Of a DNA stretch of 64,000 bases, positions 35,801 to 47,200 are shown piece by piece. The DNA lies in NCBI RefSeq assembly GCF_036669915.1, contig NC_089325.1:11739231-11803230 (forward strand). Reading direction: 5' to 3'. The stretch comes from Pocillopora verrucosa. Taxonomy: Eukaryota; Cnidaria; Anthozoa; Scleractinia; Pocilloporidae. The notes under the pieces were generated by a model that saw only the letters and a program-made list of their open reading frames with translations, had not been told where the DNA came from and searched no databases. Numbering within the stretch: position 1 is the stretch's first letter; each line of letters begins with the position of its first letter. Made by a program: the position numbers and the translations under genes.

Positions 35801-38800
35801 AAAACAGTCTCTTAACCTGAAAAAATTGTCTGAAATCAGAAGTATACAACCTTCTCCCCCGCCAGGCTATATGCTTCTGTGCATCTGCCAGAAAGTTAAA
35901 AATACTTAACTTAAAAATACCCTTTCAAGCTGGAAGTTTGTGGATTTGCGTATCTCTTTTTGGCAAGTTTACTTCTATTTAGGTAAAATTTTATATGATG
36001 CTAAGTGTAACATGAAATACAGTGAATTGTGGTTCCTGTGAGACATCTCGATGCAGGAAACCCTTTTACGCCTCTTGCTCCAAATATGGTATAAGCCTAT
36101 TGCCTCAACGCGCTTGCGCTATGGAGACTTGTGAAATTGATATCCTAGTAACGACTAGTTGTGTGTAATTTTCCATCCCAGGTCTACGCACTCTTTGCAT
36201 AGCAATGGCTGAGCTGGAGCCTGAGGAGTTCCAGCGGTGGAGTGATATCTATTACAAAGCTTCCACAAGCTTGGAAAACAGAGAAAAGAACGTGGATGAC
36301 GCTGCTGAACTTATCGAGAAGGTTGACCAAACATTTTTTGCTTCGATTCCACGCATATGACAAAGCGAACTGGGCGTCTCTCTTGTAAGAATTCTAAACT
36401 AGTTACCTTGTGCTGCTTTGATCTGTCTGATGTTCCTGATTGGTTGATACACTCTAACCCTAAGCAAAATCAGGGACCAATCAGGGACCGATCTCTGTAC
36501 AGCTTACGTCATTGTAGTAGAAGGCTTTTAGGTCAAATTTGCTCGTGATAAATTTTCCTTACGACCAAGTATCTTATTAATGTATTTTTGTTTTTAAACA
36601 GAATTTGTTCCTGTTAGGCGCCACGGCCATTGAAGATAAGCTTCAAGAGGTAAGTTTTAATACAGTGCCTTGTCGCAAGATATGACTGGCTATTTTATGA
36701 TCTTACTGCGTCCTAGGAAGGAATTATCGGTTGGTGTACTTCTAGTAATGGGTCTTTTTAAATCAAAATTCAAGGTTAATGTTGTCTGTCAAGGTTCGAA
36801 AGTACAGAACACTCAAAACTAACGTCCTCCAAAAGTTGCAACCTAGATAATTCCTATTGTCGTCTTGTTGATAAAACAAACTTATCTTCTTTTTGAATTA
36901 CTCTGCAACAAAGTACTAGTTTACTTAAAACGGTTCTTATTCTTGATAAATCTGTTTATGCTTTAACTTTTTGCGGTAATTTTTTTTATACGATGAAGTT
37001 GTTGTTAAATGAAAGCAACAACACCACGCTTTCAAATCCAAGTGACCAAGGTCTCCACTTTCAGAAATTTATGGATTGATAACACAGAAACGGACGAGAA
37101 AATTACCTTTAAGAAAAGGGTGTATTCGTTTTAATCTTGTTTTGTTCATTTGTTTTTAGGGTGTCCCAGAAAGCATTGCTGCCCTAGCGGATGCCGACAT
37201 TAAGATTTGGGTTCTCACTGGTGACAAGCAAGAAACTGCCATCAACATTGGTAATATTCATCATCATACTCCGTAATTTTCCTTGGAATTTAAGCTAGAT
37301 AAGGTGACAAAAAAGAGTAGCCATGAGTTCTTTCCAAATCCTTGGCTCCTTTAGACTCTTAAAGGGGTCACGGGTTTAAGAACTGATTTCATGAGTTTTC
37401 ACTCGAGTAGTATTACATCTTTCAAGGTTAGATCTAGCGAGAACACAAGGGCAGAGACCTACGGCAGTAAAGTAAGTGGTAAGGACTCAAGTTTTTTTTC
37501 AAGCTTTGGGGCCATGATAAACGCCTATGGCCACAAAATCTTAAAAAAAAATACACGGGTCCGTACCCACCCTGAATAACATGGTACGTTTAGTTTACAT
37601 TAATAAAAATTGGGGATCCCTACTTATTTCTTGACGTGTCTGCGCCCGCTAAGAGAGCCGTGTAAAAACGCCTTTTAAGGTCAAGCAACAGTATACTTGC
37701 AGAAATAGTATTTGCTTATTATCCTTCTATTTACAGTTTTTTTCCTTTTTTTCAGGTTACGCTTGCCGTTTGCTGACTCCGGAGATGAAGCTGTTAATCT
37801 GTGGCGAAGAGACACTGGATGTGAGTAGTTTTTGATGTGCAGAGGAATCATGTCATCTTTTTATCATCATTCTAAAGTGTGGAGAGAGAACGCCATTTGC
37901 TACAGTATGAACTAAATACGAAGAGGGTGGGTACTACCAGCCCACCCCTGGTGGGGGGGAAGGAGGTGTTAACAATGCATTAAATTTTTTCAATTTTTAT
38001 AGGGCACGCGTGAGTGGTTGAATGAACATGTCAAATTGGTGGGTCGGAGTGGCTCATCGAGTAAGAGACCGTCTGCCACAAGGGTGCGTTATGATATGAC
38101 ACATTCTTTGAGCTTAAAGTTGTTTTTTAAAAGGTTTGAAATTGGCTATTGACGAGTCGCTCTGTTTTTTTTCTCTTAGGATGATCTTGGACTAATCATA
38201 ACTGGCAAGGTAAAATGTGCTCATATGATTCTTTCCACTCCTTATCTACCAGCGGGAGGCGAGGGGGCCTGATGATTAGCGTGCTGGACTGCGGGTCGAG
38301 AGGTCTGGGTTCAAGACCTGGCCGGTCTGGTCATTGTGTTGTGTTTTTGGGCAAAACACTTTACTTTCACAGTGTTTCTCTCCAACCAGAACCCAGTTGT
38401 TCAAAGGATTGATATCTCTATCCGATGGTGAATCACTATACAGCGGATAAGTGTTCACAAAACGTACTGCGCTATCCAGCGGATGGGGTTATCCACACAT
38501 CGAACAACCGGGGCCAGGAGTATAAATGTGTTCCAGCGAAATGTTAAGGAAGCCTGATGAAATGCTGGGGGGGGGACCTTGCGAGGGACTGGCATCCCAT
38601 CCAGTGGGGAATAGTAATACTCCTTGCCGCTCCATGTTACATAGAAACCGAGATAAGCTCCCGCTGGATGGGACACTGGACTCAAGTACAGACTTCTCTT
38701 TAAAAATTCTTTTAACTTATTCACAAGGACATTTTTGGCAGCTGTGAAACTTTTGGGTTTTCGACTCGACGTTGTAACGTTTTACATACAATTTGATATT

Positions 38801-41800
38801 CTGTGCTTTTAGACTCTGTTGCATGGATTGTCAGATGAACTCAAGTTGAGTTTCTTGGAGCTGGCTCTCGGTTGTAAAGCTATCATCTGCTGCAGGTTAG
38901 AGGAATATTTTATGTTCCCTCCTTGTTCTTGTAACACTAAACCGATATCTAAATTATTAGTTTCGAGGTAGTTATTCATTGGAGTGTTAAAAGGCAAAAC
39001 TAAAGCAATATGAACCTCAAATCAGAACAGACACGACGAACCAATAAAAACACTGTAAAGACTCGTAACGAGGTTCAAGCGCGGGAAAGCGCGGGAAAGC
39101 GCGTGCGACCAGCGTGCGGTTTGGTTTTGATTTACATCTGATTGGATGAGTATTTCGCGCGACTTTATTAACTAATCAAAAACCATCTTGACCAGGATGT
39201 ATTTTTTTTACATACAGAGTGTCTCCTCTTCAGAAAGCTCAAGTTGTGCGACTCGTCAAGCAGCACGTAAAGGACGCCATTACTCTTGCTATTGGCGATG
39301 GAGCAAATGATGTTGGCATGATTCAGGTAAAAAGTTTTAACTTCTCCGATTTTTTTTTTCCGTATTAATGCTTGAATATGGTAAAGTGCATTTCGACTGA
39401 GTATCGATTAACCAAAACCAAAGTAATCACGACGACCAATAAATGCAAAGGAACATATCAAAAGGAGCCAATCAGAAATCGAGGTGAAAACAGGCGGGAA
39501 AACCCCGCATCTGATTGGTTGAGAGGGTGCCGTGATGAAATCTCGAATTGCTTTCGTCTCTCAATTGGAAATTGCTCTATCAAACAGATTCAAGACTTAC
39601 TCTTAGCTGAAAGGAAACGATATTTGGAGTTCTGCGGGGGGAATTGCAAGCTCAAACTCTTGGTCGTCACGCAACGCCACGAAATGTAACGCGATTCCTC
39701 CCCCTAAAGGCTGATGCAAATCGTTTCTGCTTGTTAATGCATGCGCAGTCTTCTATTTTGTATGTGAGTCCACATTCCTGCGGTCAACTTTGCGCGATAG
39801 TAAGCGTTATGTGAAGATATTCTGCGCTATTTAAAATGGTCTTCTCAAAAATATATATGATTCTGTTCCGTAGGCGGCTCATGTTGGTGTAGGTATCAGT
39901 GGAGTTGAAGGTCTGCAGGCTGCCAGCGCTTCAGACTACGCCATTGCACAGGTTAGGCAACATTAAGTTAGTGTAGTTAACACTGGTAGCGATAACATAT
40001 CGAATGTTGATTGGCTCTCATAATTTTTTCAGTTCCGTTACCTGAACAAGTTGTTGTTTGTCCATGGAGCATGGAGTTACCAACGACTAGCCAAACTCAT
40101 CCTGTACTCTTTCTACAAGAATGTCTGTCTGTATGTGATTGAGGTAAGTCCAGTTAACTCTGATTCTCCAGTCCTCATGACTAAATCTCTCAGAGGAATC
40201 GTGCGGACTTTTCATCTCATTTGTGAAGTGTAGGCAAAAGTGCTTTTACCGAGGCTCAATTCATTTCCCCTTTTAATGTCATTCTCTAATACAGACGCTT
40301 TCTTCTCTCCTTTCTGTGTCCGCATGACAGGTTTTTGTATACTGGAGCAAACATAAACTTTCCCCAGCAAGCCTTTGTACGAGTATGACCGCGCGTGTTA
40401 ACTTGAGCGCGGTGTCGTCATACGTACGTCATCGCACGCGAAGTTTCTCGCACATGCGTGCTTGAAGTTGCGTTGACAGATTTGGTGAATTCTTAAAGCC
40501 TTTTGTATGAAAGGTTTCAGCTGATATTACCTAATATCTGAGGCATTTTTTCGTAATATGCCATATCTTTTTGTTACAGCTATGGTTTGCACTTGACAAT
40601 GGATTTTCTGGCCAAATCCTGTTTGACAAGTGGTGTATTGGTATTTACAATGTGGTAAGTTTTTATTTGCTGGAATCCAGACGTGGTTTTCCTGCAGCGA
40701 ACACTTTAATTTGGATTAAACGTATTGAAAACGTCCTTTGCTCCGCCACCAAATGTCAGCCCATCAGAACTCAACGTCAATACGAGCACCCGACCTCAAG
40801 CGCGGGAAAATGCGCCAATTCAAATGACGATTGGATTTAGTTGATTTGCTTGATTGAAAAGGTGGCGTTAGTATTCTTCACCGAGAACAGAGCGATGCTA
40901 AGAAAAAAACGATGTAGTTCTAAGTTTGTTTCGACTGTAAATTGAATTTTTCCTGTATGTTTATAACCATTTGCCTTTTAATTGCCTGTTCAATTCAGGT
41001 ATTCACTTCAGTTCCCCCTTTAGCCATTGGCTTGTTTGATCGGACAGTGACGTCAGAGAGCATGCTCAAATACCCCAAACTGTACAAAGAGTCACAGAAT
41101 GCCGAGATTTACAATACTAAGGTAACAGACTGCTCAGCGTGTGTTCCATTAGGGAGTATTGTTTTCAGCCAGCGGTTTTTATTGAAGGTGTTGCTTAGTA
41201 GCAACAGAAAGTGCGTGTCAACGTTAAGTGCACGGGAAGATGCTCATAAAGTCATTGCATGAGAGAAATCCAAGAGTCTTTGGGTTTTGTGTAGGAGAGA
41301 GGTTTTCTTTTTCGAGGAAGTGACAGCGAAAGAAAGTGAATTTAAGTCTGCTTTTGCTTGAAATTGGGCCAAAGTTTTAGCGGTCAAGAATTGCGGTTTC
41401 TGTTCATGATTTTTTTTTCTTGCTGCAAAACGATCCAATTGTTGTGTTTTTGTAGGTATTCTGGATGTGGATCGCTGCGTCTGTGTACCATTCCTTGCTG
41501 CTGTTTTATCTTCCCTGTTTCATGCTAAGACACGGTGAGTTTTGACTGATGCTACCTCGCTTCTTAGAAGTAAAAAAAAAAGAAAACCAATTTGCTTCCA
41601 TAGAAAATGATTTCTGTCTGCTACTTTCAAAACAATCTCATGTTGCATTGTTGGACTTTCAGAGGCCCCTTTCAGTGATGGAGTTATTGTAGGCGAATGG
41701 TTCCTAGGAAATGTCGTATACACGGTGAGTTTAATTTGGTTTGTTACTCGTCTTATGAGCAAAGAGAGCTTCATGGTAAGGCTCCGCAGTGATTCGATTC

Positions 41801-44294
41801 TCAAACCTGGTATCAACTGTGGCTAAATTTAATGATCTTGAGGTAAATATTTTCCTGTGTGGCCCTCCCACTCGGTCAATACGGACATATTGTTGACCTA
41901 CTGGGCCTTACAGAAAGACACTCAAGTCATTCCTTTTCCCTCCTTAACAGCTAGTCGTCATTACGGTTTGTATAAAAGCTGGAATGGAACTGGACACTTG
42001 GAACTGGGTTAGTGGCACAGTTTCTGGTTGTGTTTGTTTTATTTTGCTCTGATATGAATTTATTGGCGTTTCTTACAAATGTTGTCTTAAACTGCAGTTG
42101 TGTCACGTGGCCATTTGGGGCAGTATCGCCAGCTGGTTCATATTCCTGTTAATTTACTGTATTCCTGATATCGCTCTGTATATTGCTCCTCACATGATTG
42201 GACAGGTATGGAATTGTTTTTTGTCTTCCGGCAACCAATGTAACGATCTAATGTGCGGAAAAAAGGGCTACGTTTCTAAAGTGCTGTGTCGGTAAGGGGT
42301 GGGGTATTACAAGATAATTTGGTATAACTGGGGTTGGGGGTGGGGGTATCACAAGATAATTTGGTATAACTAGGGGTGGGGGTGGGGGTATCACAACATA
42401 ATCTGGTGTAACGGGGGGTGGGGGTGGGGGTATCACAAAATAATTTGGTAGAACTAGGGGTTGGGGTGGGGGTATCACAAAATAATTTGGTATAACTAGG
42501 GGTGGGGTATCACAAGATAATCTGGTATAACTGGGGGTGGGGTATTACAAGCTAATTTGGTATAACTGAGTTGATATGTCAATTAGCGACTGTAGAGAGT
42601 TTTTAAAGCTAGCGTTTCTATTGAATAAGGTCAAACGCTCAAAAGGCCAATTTAAGAAACTATTTACGGTGGCCATTACACATCATTCTATATTGGAAAT
42701 ACTTTCAAGCAATATTCTTTTTGGTCTCTGTACGAAATTCTCTTGTGCAAGGATTTAAATGAAAACTGCAGACGAGACTTAAAGTATGGAAACTAATTGT
42801 CTTGTCTGTCCACTACTTACTTGTTCCAGGATCGTATGCTGTACTCTTGTATTGTGTTTTGGATTTCTCTTTTCATCATACCGATGATAACACTGCTGCT
42901 GGATTTCTTATACAAGATGTAAGCAATTTCTCTGTTCTCCATTTTTTTTTTCTCTTTTTTTTTCAACAACCATGACGAAAACTGTTCTTGTCTCCGCCAA
43001 TGCGTTACCTTTTTTTGTTGTTGTCTTTAGATTTCGAAGAACATTTTACAAAACTCTGAAAGAAGAAATTCAGGAAGTTGAAGCTGAGCATGTAAGTGCA
43101 GAATCTTTTACTTATTTATTCTTCTGTGAATTACACAGAAACTCGAATTGGCTTTAGAGGTGTCAGAGATGCAAAGTAGAAAATGAGAACGTACTTCGCA
43201 CGTGCTAACTTGGGCTCTCCTCTCGCGTGGTCATTTTGTGGGTGCGTCGCGCGCGTTCAGCTATTTTCCGTACAGGCCAGCACTACAGAGCTTACTTACT
43301 TACGATCTCCAGAAGCGGTTAGCTCACGATATAACCACCACGTGATTCGTGTGTTGAATAATGTCTTATTCTCTGGGAGATCCTTTGATAGATATTGAAA
43401 CACTACTGATAACAATTGAACAGGCACGTTTCTTGTTCTGAGCTTTCGTTTCTTTCCCGTTTTTTTGCAGGGAGATCCAAGTCGTTTAATTATGTCAGAT
43501 CATGCTATACACACGTAAGTAACTTTGTCCTTTAAACGTTTGACCGGTAAATGAGGAATTCATATTTTGTCCCATGACTTCTCAGAAACCGTAAAGTGTT
43601 CTGTGGTCTGCCTCTTGTTAAAACTGTCTTGATATTTCAGTTATGAAATTGCTATTTTTTAGACAAATCTGGTCACGAAATGAAGCGTTTGAGGACAGGA
43701 AAGACCGTGGTGCTTCTGCGCGTAAGGAAGTTTATTATCTATCTCTAGTTTTATTTTAGTGCTGGTTTAAATTCCGAAAAGTTTGTAAGTCGACAACGGA
43801 TCGTACTCTCTGATCTGTTGGCCTCATGTTGTGTTCTTTAAGTCATTTTGAAGAGTGGTCAGTTTCAAACTTCACGCGATCTGATTTTGTTTTTCGTTGT
43901 TCTTGTCGTAGTTGGATTTGCCTTTTCTCAAGAAGAGGATGCTCGAGTGGGACAGGTAATTACATATTTTTCTCTTTAAGGGTTACGAATTACGGATCGC
44001 GTATTTCGGATCACGGATTACGGATCACAGTTCATGGATTAATGAGTACGGATTACGAATTGCACTATGCACTAGACACGTTTCTATCCAGCGGAGAGCA
44101 CAATGCATTTCGGTAACACTTTTCCACTGGTTAGCGATTTAACCGTTAGACAGCATTATCCGCCCTTTAAACAACTGGGTCTGGTATATTGAGCACAGTT
44201 TCGAAGTTAATTCAATATTTCCTTTATCTATTTATTTCAGGCAGAGCTTATTCGTCGTTATGACACCACTCTGAAGAAACCTCGAGGCGACTAA
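20889..44294 (+). CDS. ATP8A: Phospholipid-transporting P4-ATPase, ATP8A1/ATP8A2 type
   Basis: Flips aminophospholipids, chiefly phosphatidylserine, to the cytosolic leaflet, normally with a CDC50/TMEM30 subunit (family knowledge). 46 exons give 1,159 aa in one frame: 20889-20979, 24997-25102, 26137-26236, 26680-26778, 26861-26906, 27236-27276, 27373-27446, 27761-27830, 28062-28115, 28208-28281, 28512-28582, 28843-28883, 29424-29550, 30041-30079, 30710-30801, 31073-31108, 31347-31424, 32214-32302, 32657-32714, 33323-33437, 33826-33908, 34517-34566, 35188-35257, 35401-35485, 36182-36321, 36602-36649, 37160-37250, 37756-37820, 38003-38083, 38180-38209, 38813-38895, 39218-39326, 39874-39951, 40033-40143, 40580-40654, 40999-41121, 41456-41534, 41663-41724, 41951-42007, 42098-42205, 42830-42918, 43031-43091, 43471-43514, 43663-43721, 43912-43955, 44241-44294. 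Motifs: [12 protein letters not shown] 200-203; PISL 367-370; DKTGTLT with phosphorylated D420; [11 protein letters not shown] from T679; GDGANDVGM 802-810. All catalytic motifs are intact. Confidence 0.95.
27522..27662. repeat. GTCAGTCAGT/GTCTGTC simple repeat, ATP8A intron 7
   Basis: About 140 bp of imperfect tetranucleotide units (GTCA, GTCT, GTCC, GCCA). It is non-coding and probably length-variable. Confidence 0.85.
29630..29910 (+). mobile_element. SINE-like element, diverged copy, ATP8A intron 13
   Basis: It shares a series of blocks in the same order with 38252-38680: GGGTTCA-GACCTGG, GTCATTGTGTTGTGTT, CCTGATG-AATGCTG, GGACTGGCATCCCATC, and GAAACC-GATAAGCTC. The head is tRNA-like but worn. 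Confidence 0.7.
30251..30463. mobile_element. MITE, AACCCTTT-terminal family, ATP8A intron 14
   Basis: A full-length copy from AACCCTTTAACCCC to CAAAGGGTTA. The interior is very similar to 4540-4746 (GTTTAACAAATTCTCCTT, AGAACAGTATGGAGAATAT). Confidence 0.8.
30867..30930. repeat. TACCGAC-type short tandem repeat, ATP8A intron 15
   Basis: Repeated ACCGAC units (ACCGACAACTT, ACCGACTGATT, ACCGACAGATT) at roughly 10-15-bp spacing over about 64 bp. No element recognised. Confidence 0.6.
31525..31668. mobile_element. Single arm of the palindromic foldback element, ATP8A intron 17
   Basis: It matches one arm of 12082-12239 (GTTGATAACGTAAATTGGC, CCGTAAAGAGTT, AAGCGTTAGCC) plus the outer flank seen at 12240-12290 (reversed: GGTGGGAGAGTATAACAGG). 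The second arm is absent. Confidence 0.7.
32930..33137. mobile_element. MITE, AACCCTTT-terminal family (second subfamily), ATP8A intron 19
   Basis: It starts AACCCTTTAACTCCCAAG and ends CTGGGAGTCAAAGGATTAA, an inverted match. The interior is closer to 17034-17236 than to 4540-4746. Confidence 0.7.
33917..33984. repeat. 34-bp tandem duplication next to ATP8A exon 21 donor
   Basis: Two adjacent copies of a GGCACTATA...CCAATGTATTCTCT unit begin a few bases downstream of the 5' splice site at 33909. Confidence 0.8.
34236..34496. repeat. ~130-bp tandem duplication, ATP8A intron 21
   Basis: The segments 34236-34365 and 34369-34496 share GGAATGAG/GGGATGAG, CATTGTCA, TTTCTTCA-ACTGCTTC and GCGTTACAA-TTGCGATTATAGCTG-type blocks in the same order. 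The second copy abuts the acceptor of exon 22 (34517). Confidence 0.75.
38252..38680 (+). mobile_element. tRNA-derived SINE, ATP8A intron 30
   Basis: The head resembles a tRNA gene with an A-box-like TGATTAGCGTGCTGG and a B-box GGTTCAAGACC, spaced as in pol III promoters. The body continues through GGACTGGCATCCCATCC to GAAACCGAGATAAGCTC. It is interrupted by a nested hairpin element at 38391-38514. The 29630-29910 copy lacks that insert. Confidence 0.75.
38391..38514. mobile_element. Hairpin element nested inside the SINE
   Basis: It begins CCCAGTTGTTCAAAGG and ends CGAACAACCGGGG (inverted ends), with internal ATCCGATGG / ATCCAGCGGAT inverted segments. SINE sequence resumes directly after it. 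Confidence 0.7.
39020..39180. repeat. CCAATCAG-type inverted-repeat fragment, ATP8A intron 31
   Basis: It contains AATCAGA...ACGACGAACCAAT, a triplicated GCGCGGGAAA run and the inverted GGTTTGGTTTTGATTT...TGATTGGATGAG end. It is related to 9866-10228. Similar fragments lie at 39400-39530 and 40740-40840. Confidence 0.55.
39400..39530. repeat. CCAATCAG-type inverted-repeat element, ATP8A intron 32
   Basis: Blocks AACCAAAACCAAAG, ATCACGACGACCAATAAA, GGAGCCAATCAGAAATC, GGCGGGAAAA and TCTGATTGGTTGAG match the family of 9866-10228. Confidence 0.55.
42295..42560. repeat. G-rich 42/35-bp minisatellite, ATP8A intron 40
   Basis: The TAT(T/C)AC landmark starts at 42305, 42347, 42389, 42431, 42473, 42508 and 42543, giving four steps of 42 bp and then two of 35 bp. 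The length change is a shorter G-run. Each 42-bp unit carries a GGGGTGGGGGTGGGGG-like run. The array merges into a foldback-element arm at its right end, whose terminus (TAATTTGGTATAACT) is also part of the unit. Confidence 0.92.
42560..42690. mobile_element. Foldback element copy (degraded), ATP8A intron 40
   Basis: TATAACTGAGTTGATA, GAGAGTTTTTAAAGC and, inverted, AACTATTTACGGTGGCCAT match the arms of 12082-12239. Confidence 0.6.
43979..44060. repeat. GGATTACGGATCAC short tandem repeat, ATP8A intron 45
   Basis: About six imperfect 12-16-bp units of the type ACGGATTACGGATCAC. It is immediately followed by a hairpin-element copy (44062-44182). Confidence 0.7.
44062..44182. repeat. Hairpin element (ATCCACTGGATAA family), ATP8A intron 45
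   Basis: TATCCAGCGGAGAGC, CACTGGTTAGCGATTTAACCG and ATTATCCGCCCTTTAAACAACTGGGTC match 4322-4435 and 38391-38514 in order. Confidence 0.6.
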
Positions 44295-47200
44295 AGCACT
44301 CATCCTAATCAACCTCACGTTTGAGAAGTAGAAAATATTAGTGTTATTATTTTTTTCATAAAAAATTTATATATTATTTAGAGGGTATTTCGCAATATCA
44401 ATGTTTTCGAATGATGGAAATTATCATAATTCTGAATGTAAATTTAGGAAATAAGGAATATTGTTGTATCATATTTTTTTTTTCGTCGAGCAAGGAAAGA
44501 AGTTTGTTTTTCGGTAGAATCTCGTCTTTAATGCGGTATAAGATGTTCATAGACCGTCCTTAGTTAAAGTATGTTGCTGGGTAACGTGACCTTACCAATT
44601 ACGTAATGCCGACACAAGGCTCGTCCTCAATCTGATTGGGCGTTAAGAGTCGGACGGCGTTCGTGTCTTTTGACGGAGATTTCCGAAAACGTGATACTAT
44701 TGGGAGTCATAGAAAGCAAGAGATTTTGTAGAAGAAAAAGCACCATTGTAGCCATATGAATTTAAGTTACGCACTCCTACGCGCTGTTTAATACAGTCTT
44801 TTTTTCTTTTTTTAATACAGCGTTTATTTTTCTGTATGATAATATTTTTGGAGAATAGTTAAAACTTGCTCAAACGAAAATTAGAGTTGCGGGAACATTA
44901 AGACAAGAGTTAGATTCTGTGTTTATTCAATCTAGTTGTGACTTTATTGATCGGAGTTCTTTGACTCCCGAAAGGGGTCTGGGGCGACAAAATTTGACGA
45001 AAACCGGGAGAGAAATACGCATCGAGTTCCACGGCACAAATTCATTTAACTGGTGCACTTCCCTTTAATAACATCACTATCAAACAAAAAATAGCGAAAC
45101 TAGATTTTTTTGGTTTTGTGTGGGATCTTTTTCTCACGCCCTGAACTGAGTTAGACAGATTTTAGCGAAAGATAGTTGCGACGCATTTGTTGACAACTAA
45201 AATCAGCTCCAGTTCTCGTTTGATCCAAGTTTGTGGAATTTTTTTTTGCATTTTATACGTACAGCTGCTAATTTTGTCAAATTAATTGAGAGCGTATAGT
45301 TTGGTTATGTTGCTTGCATAGGACTCCAATAAGTTATAGAGATTTATGTCATAGTCATATACCTGTTTTATGCAATAACGCCAGTTGGAGGTTACGCCTC
45401 ATTGAAAGTTTGACTCTAACGAGTTCGCGCCCCACTCCACCACACTGAGTTAACCACCTAATGGAAAAGAACTGCTTGGCCCCAGACCATCACGCCAACC
45501 AAATAAACTTAACATTCAGGCAGGTGTTTATGCATTTGAGTTTAAAAACCGTGGATTCCTTTTTAAGTTGATTGTGGAGCACAGAGATTATAGATTTTTA
45601 GGCAAGTCACCCAACTGCATGTGGTCACAAAGCAAGAAGTTTGGATGATGATCGTGCGGTTCTATGGTTTAATCTGACAGGAAAAACTTTTTGTCGCAAA
45701 GAGAATTCAATGAGTGGAAAGACTTAGAGGTGAACTTGTTGTCTTTGAAAGGGCGAACTCGTCGTAATGGAAGCGAACTTGCAGTGGGGCGAAACCTTCC
45801 CTTAGCTCATCATTTAGTATAAAGCATAAAAATGATATGCGAATAGTTTTGTTACATGAGGCATGGCTGTAAACTGGCGTCCTTTCCTGTCTTTAAACAC
45901 TTTTAGAACTGTGTTTCCGTTTTTTCACATACAAATGGTCGATCAAAATCGAAATGTTTTCTCATTACCGAGAAGGAAATTAGCCCTTAAAATGTTATTT
46001 AAAATAAATCGAAAAAATTATTTAATTCTTTACAATCAAAAAAGTTAAAGATTTCAAACTTTGCCTTCTTTGATTGGAGACTGCACAATTAGCATTATGT
46101 TTACAAAACGTTCATTTTAATGGAAAATCTTCACGTGGACTTTATACCAATCACCACTTTGTCATCTCTTAGTTCTGTGAATTAGCTGGATCTTACTGTT
46201 TCTAAGTAGTCTCTTTCTTTTGTTGTCACTCAGCATTACATATTATACGAAGTAGTTGATGACATGGTCTGTTACCATCTACGCTAGAATGGACTGATGA
46301 ACTATGTAAACAATAAAGTGAAGCCTAAACAAATGATGATCTCCTGTGTAGGTGTTTATTTATTTTAAGTTCATAAAGCATCATTAAAAAAAAAGACAAA
46401 CAAACAACAGCGTATAGTTTGACACTATAGGTTTGATAATCATTCAAAACCCTTAGTCGGAGGCGAATGAGTTAAGTCAAAGTAACATGTTTCGAACCGG
46501 AAAAGTGAAAGAGGACAGTTTTGGGTAGATCTGTTTCAGACAGATGGGATGAAGAAAAAAACTTGCACATAGAGCACTTCGGCGGTTAATAAAGAGCAGC
46601 TGAAGATTCTGCTTTCCCAAACGAAAGCGAGACGTGAATCTTTGTCGAAGGAAATGCAATACCACGAAAGGTTATCCCTCGAAATTTTCATCAGTTTCGT
46701 TTCCAAATAAATGTCCGTTTCTCTTCGAGAAATTTTTCTTGTCTAACGGAAGTGTTGTTCAAACTGCCTTGAAAAGATGTCCAGCTTTTGAAGAGGCTAG
46801 TTAGTGACTTAATTATAATTTGGTGGAAACTACACACACTGTCCACAAACAGTTTTTGCTCAGGTTATTACGAAAACAATCATTTTTTCAATCGGGAATG
46901 CCTTTTTTACGCGGCTCCTAATTTTCGAATAAGATCGCCAGGAGACGAAAAGGAGGGAAATGAGATATTTATGTCACTAGTGAGCGGCCAGGTTGCTAAG
47001 CAAGATTTAAAATGGCGACATTCGTCGTTAATATATGTTGAAGACAGGTTTCGAAAGGTTGACTGAGAGGAAGGATCATTAAATATTTAGATTTCACCTG
47101 GAACTGGCAAATCACGCTTTTGAGTATTCATTAATTCCTCAATTTTTACTGAAACAAAATGAACCCTGGGTTTGTTGCGAGCGCTAGCAGTCAAGCTTCC

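Noticed and set aside
38215..38724. ORFs of 60-89 codons on both strands
   Set aside because: They lie within the SINE and its nested hairpin. A tRNA gene call was also rejected because the head is degenerate and continues into the SINE body.
42248..42478. Proline-rich 76-codon minus ORF with IPPPPP repeats
   Set aside because: It is produced by the complementary strand of the G-rich 42-bp minisatellite, and its period matches the DNA unit.
46788..47066. 92-codon ORF in the 44.3-48.6 kb gap
   Set aside because: Composition is not protein-like, there is no domain, and no nearby exon extends it.
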